The position numbers and the translations under genes were made by a program. A stretch of 6,723 nucleotides of DNA, from NCBI GenBank assembly GCA_937893225.1, contig CALBJM010000241.1, forward strand, positions 1-6,723, given 5' to 3'. The stretch's first letter is position 1. The number at the start of each line of letters is the position of its first letter. The notes under the pieces are model-generated. The model did not search any database. It saw nothing but the letters and a program-made list of their open reading frames with translations, and was not told the DNA's origin. Below are positions 1 to 6,723 of this stretch, one piece after another. Origin of the DNA: an uncultured Erysipelotrichaceae bacterium. Its GTDB lineage: Bacteria > Bacillota_I > Bacilli_A > Erysipelotrichales > Erysipelotrichaceae.

Positions 1-19
1 ATAAGATAGGAGGTGTCAC

Positions 20-172
20 CGATGTACGCACAAGCAACGTTAAAAAGGAATATCATACCTCGTAACGTTGCACACCGAATCGTTAACAGGGGTGTGCAAA
101 AATGCACATGTGCGGGTGCATCGTTACGAAGTAAAAAGTATGTTCCGTTAAATTGTATCAATTTAGACACGG
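20..172. ncRNA. candidate structured RNA, unassigned family
   Basis: This stretch has many more complementary arms than the rest of the window. A perfect 9-bp stem joins 34-42 and 63-71 (GCAACGTTA/TAACGTTGC). A second 9-bp stem joins 68-76 and 91-99 (TTGCACACC/GGTGTGCAA). A long-range helix pairs 20-27 with 116-123 (one G-U pair) and continues as 28-31 with 110-113. A further hairpin pairs TAAATTG at 149-155 with CAATTTA at 159-165 and CCGT at 145-148 with ACGG at 169-172. Segment 61-73 can alternatively pair with 116-128 (12 of 13 positions), so two folds compete. G+C is about 43% over 1-200 against about 31% over 201-400, as often seen for structured RNA in A/T-rich genomes. I could not match it to RNase P, tmRNA, SRP RNA, a T-box leader or any riboswitch consensus I know. 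It may start before the window, and the strand is not settled. A protein-coding reading is the rival explanation. Confidence 0.3.
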
Positions 173-201
173 CAACCGAACTGTGTATCAGGTGTGGGTA
201 G
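22..201 (+). CDS. possible small Cys-containing protein, unrecognised
   Basis: A 59-residue frame starts at ATG 22. It sits six bases behind AGGAGGTG (9-16), which is as good a ribosome binding site as any in the window. The product is basic, with cysteines arranged as CTC near residues 31-33 and CIRC close to the C-terminus (CxxCG ending), which could bind a metal. I recognise no family. Against a real gene: codons such as AGG, CGA, CCG and GGG are frequent here and rare in the neighbouring genes, and the same bases form several near-perfect stems. The Shine-Dalgarno could be chance or part of an RNA fold. An alternative short frame at 3-65 (ending TAA) could instead be the tail of a gene entering from the left. 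Confidence 0.25.
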   Translation: MYAQATLKRNIIPRNVAHRIVNRGVQKCTCAGASLRSKKYVPLNCINLDTATELCIRCG

Positions 202-224
202 TTCATAGTAAGCATTCAACATTC

Positions 225-267
225 AGCTAATATAAACTATAGTTATGCGGTGTAGTAGCTTTTTTTA
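225..267 (+). terminator. weak terminator-like stem with T run
   Basis: AGCTA at 225-229 can pair with TAGCT at 256-260, followed directly by a run of Ts to 266. The stem is only five base pairs with a 26-base loop, which itself contains the palindrome AACTATAGTT (235-244). It would make sense as the end of whatever is transcribed from 1-201, but it is weak. Confidence 0.25.
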
Positions 268-3200
268 ATCTTTATGATTATTACTGATCAAATAATCGTT
301 GTAGGTAACACATCACAAAATATATACATCTGTGATGTGCAGCATTGCTTTTGTTTTGGACGTGCGAGAATACTATAAATATGGTAAAATGTAGCACACA
401 TATATGGATGTAACGGAGGCTTTTATGGAAGCAAAAGATTGTAAGAAAAAAATCATTTTAACAGGCGATAGACCAACGGGTAAATTGCACCTAGGACATT
501 ATGTTGGCTCTTTACAAAGAAGAGTTGCACTACAAAACTCTGGGAAATATGATGAAATATATATCTTGATTGCAGATGATCAAGCTTTGACAGATAACTG
601 GGATAATCCACAAAAGATTCGTGATAATATGATCGAAGTTGCCTTGGATTATTTGTCTGTTGGCATAGATCCAAAGAAATGTCATATTTGTGTGCAATCT
701 AATATTCCTGCATTGCATGCTTTGACTTTCTATTATATGAATCTTGTGACAACGCAACGTCTTTCACGTAATCCAACAGTAAAATCAGAAATGGTGATGC
801 GTGGATTCTCTAATTCAGATACAAACGATAATCAAGCAGGATTACCTGCAGGTTTCTTTACATATCCTGTTTCACAAGCTGCAGATATTACTGCTTTTAA
901 GGCAACGACAGTTCCTGCTGGAGAAGATCAAGAACCAATGATTGAACAAACACGTGAAATCGCAAGAAAATTTAACAATACATATAATCAAGACATTCTT
1001 GTTGAACCAGAAATCTTACTCCCTGAAAATGAAACACAAAGAAGATTACCTGGCACAGATGGAAAAGCAAAAATGTCTAAATCTTTAGGAAATTGCATTT
1101 ATCTTTCAGATGATGCTAAAACTGTTAAGCAAAAAGTTATGAGCATGTATACTGATCCTACACATGTAAACATTGCAGATCCAGGTCATGTAGAAGGAAA
1201 TATGGTATTTACTTACCTAGACGCTTTCTCTTCTACAGAACAATTTGAAAAATATCTCCCTGAATATAAGAATCTCGATGAAATGAAAGAACATTATAGA
1301 AAAGGTGGATTAGGGGATGTGAAGTGCAAGAAGTTCTTGATCAAAGTCTTAGAAGAAATGCTAGAACCAATTCGTCAAGAACGTGCAAAATGGGAAGCTA
1401 ATATTCCTGCTGTGTATGATATTTTAAAACAAGGAACACAAGCTGCAGTTGATACAACGAATAAAACACTTGCAGAAGTTACAGCTGCAATGAAAGTAAA
1501 TTACTTTGCGGATGATTCCATCATTCAAGAATGGGAGAATTGGATCCATAAATAATGTAAAACCACATGAAAGTGTGGTTTTTTGTAAGAGGAGCTTATG
1601 AAAAAAACAATATTGATCGTTTACACAGGTGGAACGATAGGCATGAGTAAAAGTATTGATGGCTACACACCACAACTCACTTCTTTTATCGAACAACTCA
1701 ATTCTATTCAAGAATTACATGCAGCTTGCATGCCAAATTGGGATATACAAGCGATGGAACCACTCCTTGATTCTAGCAATGTATCTGTAGAAGAATGGAA
1801 TGCTATTGCCCAAATCGTTGCTGATAACTATGATGCATATGATGGGTTCGTGATTTTACATGGAACAGATACTATGGCATATACTGCTAGTGCTTTATCA
1901 TTTATGTTGGAAAATAATTCTAAACCAGTTATATTTACTGGCTCACAAATCCCATTGTGTGAAGTGAGAAATGATGCACGTGATAATCTGATTACTGCTT
2001 TGCTTATTGCATCTAATGCAGATATACATGAAGTATGTTTATATTTTGGGGGTAAGCTTTTAAGGGGTAATCGTGCAATTAAGTTTTCTGCCAATGATCT
2101 CATTGCTTTTATGTCGCCAAATTATCCACCTCTTGCAGATGTAGGTATGGATATTCGGTATCATATGACTTCTTTATTGAACAAAGCAAATGGCGAATTT
2201 CATTTACAAAAGTTAAAGAAGATTCCAATAGGTGTCATTAAAGTATTTCCAGGCATACAATTTGATTTGTTTGAATCTATTATGACACAAAGCTTAAAAG
2301 GAATTGTTATTGAAACGTTTGGTGCAGGAAATATCCCAGCAAGTGGTGCTTCATTATTACCCTTGATTCAACGTGCATTCGAACATGGTACTTTAGTAAC
2401 AGTAACTTCACAATGCCCTCATGGAAGTGTTGCATTAGGGGCTTATGAGACGAGCAGTGGTTTAAAAAAGGCAGGTGCAATTAGCGGCTATGATATGACT
2501 ACAGAAGCGTGTGTCGCAAAACTTTATTATTTGTTTTCAAAAGATCTGCCTATGTATCAAATTAAAGAGTTAATGGAAGAAGACCTTCGGGGAGAGTTAA
2601 CAAAAAGCTATTGAAAACGATTTCATATAGAAAAAGGGTATCTTTAAAAAGTGAAATAGATTATTATAATTAAGTTATGGATACTATAAGCGATGTGCAG
2701 TGGGAAGAGAGACTGAATAAAATCAATCAAATTGCAGTCTCTAATATGAAAAAAGGTAAAAAGAAATATTATTTATTTCTTGATTTTGATGGGGTAATCA
2801 ATATTTGGGGGAAAGAAGATGACCCAAGATTTAAAGTGAGATCTATCAAAGATGATGCAAGTCAATTTGCGGATATTCCAAGTGTAAAAAGACTTTCTGA
2901 TCTTTGTTTAAAATATAATTTGAATATTGTTATTTCCTCTTCATGGAGATTTGCAGGTGTTGGATATTGTCAAAGATATCTTAAAAATATTGGTTTAAAG
3001 AAAGGAATCAATGTTTGTGGTATAACCGCTCAAGATTTTGAAGAGCGGCAAAAACATATTACAGATTATTTATTTCAACATCCAGATTTTACGGGATTTA
3101 TGATACTAGATGATTTATATTTGCCATATCTAAAAAATTATCTTGTTAAGTGTGAGACACTTGAAGGGTTTGATGAACAAAAGGCACATCAAGCCTATGT

Positions 3201-6200
3201 TATGATGAAGCACATGGAAGTGCGTGCAAGTGCCTTGAAGAGAAAACAATTTCAATAATATTTTATAGAAATCGGAAACATTCGATATTGTTTTCTTAGC
3301 TAAAACATTCTTTAATGTTTTTATGGAGGTTCAATATGAGTGAAAGTATCAGATTTGATGAAAATTTAAGTGTTTTTCAAAATGTAGTCATGTTGTATCG
3401 GAACGAAGATAATGCGTTGTTTATTGGAAATACATGGTTCTACAACAAAGCTGGGAATGACTATATGTCAGTCATGTATCATTTGCCTATTCCTAAAGGC
3501 ATGAGTGTTATGGAAGGGTGGAATTGGCTAGATGATAATGATCCTCGTGTAACGCTTGTTCCTGAAATTTCAATGGAAACTGGTGTTGAAGACTTTTTAT
3601 TTGCACATGGACATGAACGTGATTGGAAGAGTGTCACATATAAAGTTATCAATTCTTATGCTGATATTGAAAAATATCTTAAGAAGAATCCTTTAGAAAA
3701 AAATGATGTTATTGGCTTAGCTATCAAAAAATAAGAACTCGTATCGAGTTCTTTTTTTAAGAAAATGATAGAGATCAATCTCTATCATTTTCAGTATCAT
3801 CGTAATATTTTTTCTCGTAATTATCTTGTTTAAACATTTCTTCATCTTCTCTAGTGAGAATGTGTTGTTTATTGCATGGAGGTTGCTGCACTTTTTTCTT
3901 TTTTTTATCTTGCATAGCTTTTTTTGAAAAAGATGATTCTTAAGAATCATCTTAGATCAATGGTTTACGGATAATGTTGCCTTCTCGCTCTGGAGAAACA
4001 GATACTAGAGAAACAGATACGCCTGTATATTCTTCGATGAATTCAACATATTTTCTACAATTTTCTGGTAGGTCTTCATACTTTGAAATCTTTGAAATAT
4101 CTTCTGTCCAACCATCAAATACTTTCCATACAGGTTTGCATTCTCCATAAACTTTTAGAGAAGCTGGTACATAATCGATTGTTTTACCATTTAGTTCGTA
4201 ACCAACACAAACAGGAATTTTATCATATCCAGTTAAGATATCGATCTTTGTAATTGCGATATCTGTAAGACCATTCAATCTTACTGCCTGCTTTACAACA
4301 GGAAGATCTAACCAACCGGTTCTTCTTGGTCTACCTGTCGTTGCACCAAACTCGCCACCTTTATTACGAAGAGCTTCTCCTTCTTCTCCAAAGAGTTCTG
4401 TTATAAATGGGCCTTCGCCAACACGCGTTGCATAAGCCTTTGAAATACCAATGATTCTCTTCAATGACTGTGGTGGTACACCAGCACCTTCCAGTACACC
4501 TGCACTTGTTGGGGAAGATGATGTTACGAATGGATATGTACCATAGTTAATATCCAACATATTTGCTTGCGCACCTTCAAATAATACCGTTTTATCTGCT
4601 TCTAAAGCTTCATTTACGAGTGATACGGAATCACAAACCATAGGCAATAGCTTTTCACGCATTGCGCGATATTCTTCTACCATAGCATCATAATCAAATG
4701 GCTCACCATTATATACTTTGACAATTTCAGCATTCTTGATTTCAAGAGTACTCTTTAATTTTTCACAAAATACATCCCAATCAACAAGATCGCAAACACG
4801 TAATCCAATTCTTGAATACTTATCTGCATAACATGGACCAATACCATTCTTTGTTGTACCAACTTTATACTTTCCGCCACGTGCTTCAATCAATTCATCT
4901 AGTCTTACATGGTAAGGCATCAATAACTGTGTTCTATCTGAAATCCTCAAATGGTCACAAGTCAATCCTTGTTCTTCTAACTGATTGATTTCCTGAAAAA
5001 GAACAGACAAATTTAAAACAACACCTGGACCAATAACGCACAAAGCCTGTTTATTTAAAATGCCAGATGGAAGTAAATGCAATACAGTTTTCTTTCCATT
5101 TACAACAACTGTATGTCCTGCATTGTTACCACCTTGGTAACGTACTACCATGTCTACATGCTTTCCTAATAGGTCAACGACTTTACCTTTACCTTCGTCA
5201 CCCCATTGTGCACCGACTACTACATAACCAGCCATATTTTACTCATCCCTCCAAAACATACGCATTTATTCTAACACAATTCAAACACTGCGAGCTATTG
5301 AGTTCGAATTGTCATGCAAAAAGAATCGTCTAACGTGTAAATTATTACATTTATGAATATAATAGATGTCGAGGAGAATATTTTTATGTGTGAAAAGAAC
5401 AATAAGGGAAAGACACCCGAAGACTATGGTTTTCATATGCCTGAAAAGAAAAATAGTTTTAAAATTGAACTGAATGAAAGATCTTCTGTAAAGAAGATCA
5501 TAGGTGTAGTAAGTGGAAAAGGTGGCGTAGGCAAATCTTTTGTTACGAGCATGCTTGCTTGCGAAATGTCTAGAAGAGGATATCGAGTAGGCGTATTGGA
5601 TGGAGATATTACTGGTCCATCACAAACTAAAGCTTTTGGAATTCATGAAAAGGCTATGGGAGATGGCAAATACATTTATCCATACGTAACAAAAAATGGC
5701 CTGCAAGTCATTTCTACAAATATGATATTGGATTCCGATGAAACGCCAGTTATCTGGAGAGGACCAATGGTAGCAAATATCTTAAAACAGTTCTATACAG
5801 ATGTTATTTGGGATAATGTGGACTATATGTTTGTAGACATGCCTCCTGGAACGAGTGACGTTCCTCTAACAGCGTTTCAATCCTTTCCATTAGACGGCAT
5901 CGTTGTTGTGACAAGTCCGCAAGAGCTCGTTTCTATGGTAGTTGAAAAAGCGATTAATATGGCTTGCCAAATGAATATCAATGTATTAGGACTTGTTGAG
6001 AATATGAGCTATGTAGAATGTCCAAATTGTAATGAAAAAATTGAAATTTTTGGAAAATCACATATTCAAGAAGTTGCTGATAAATTTGGTTTGCCTGTAT
6101 TGGCAAAAATTCCAATGAGACAAAGTGTTGCACAAAGTGCAGATGAAGGTACTATGGAATCTCTCGAAGTGCCAGAAATCAAACAAGCTGTGGATTATAT

Positions 6201-6723
6201 TGAAAATCACTAATTCACAAGAATCTCTACAAGCATTCACTTGAAATTCACATTTTTTGAATACTATACATTCATAGAGGAAAAGTATATGACAAGAATA
6301 TTGATTACAGATGATGAAGCAAAGATCCGTTCTCTGATAGCCAAATATGCCATCCATGAAGGCTTTGAAACTGATGAAGCTTGCAATGGCATGGAAGCAG
6401 TGGAAAAGTGTGAAAGCAATCACTATGACCTTGTGCTTATGGATATCATGATGCCTGAGCTAGATGGTTTTTCTGCAGTGAAAGAAATCAAGAAAACAAA
6501 GCCAAATATGCCATTTATTATGCTTAGTGCACTAGGAGAAGAATATGATAAGATCCATGGATTTGATCTAGGTGTAGATGATTATGTTGTAAAACCATTT
6601 TCTACCAAAGAACTGATGATGCGTATTCATGCAATTTTGAAACGCACAAAGCCAATCAGTGAAAATGAAGACAAGCTCGTTGTGGATCAAATGATCATTG
6701 ATTATTCAGCAAGAACTGTTACG

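Overview
The window is about 36% G+C with A/T-rich codon use, strong purine-rich ribosome binding sites and compact stem-plus-T-run terminators. This points to a low-GC member of the Bacillota. The tryptophanyl-tRNA synthetase reads like streptococcal and erysipelotrichial homologues, so Erysipelotrichia is a reasonable but unproven guess. Nearly all of the window is ordinary housekeeping chromosome: no CRISPR array, rRNA, tRNA or complete mobile element was seen.

Layout: positions 1-201 are an unassigned stretch, richer in G+C (about 43%) than the DNA just after it (about 31%). It is packed with inverted repeats and also carries a small Cys-containing reading frame behind a perfect Shine-Dalgarno; it may be a structured RNA, a small gene, or both. 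Positions 202-403 are an A/T-rich spacer with two strong hairpins and an extended -10 promoter. Then on the + strand come trpS (425-1555, closed by a GAAA-tetraloop terminator), ansA (1598-2614), a small stand-alone HAD-fold protein (2677-3258, apparently leaderless) and a 132-residue protein of unknown function (3336-3734, closed by a terminator).

Positions 3735-3951 separate convergent transcription units and hold a terminator for each direction, plus a possible 46-codon gene on the - strand whose stop codon lies in the loop of a 14-bp hairpin. purA (3952-5235) is on the - strand. It is divergent from mrp (5386-6213, + strand), and the 150-bp gap between them carries an inverted repeat resembling a pair of PurR boxes. 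The window ends inside an OmpR/PhoB-type response regulator (6289 onward), preceded by ATTCAC repeats on an 11-bp helical phase, a likely self-binding site.

The genes do not form one pathway: TrpRS serves translation, AnsA releases aspartate and ammonia from asparagine, PurA uses aspartate to make adenylosuccinate from IMP, and Mrp handles Fe-S clusters. AnsA and PurA share aspartate, but they lie in separate, oppositely transcribed units. I found no clearly new multi-gene system. The best leads are the 5' structured region, the two operator-like sites, the leaderless HAD gene and the small - strand gene.
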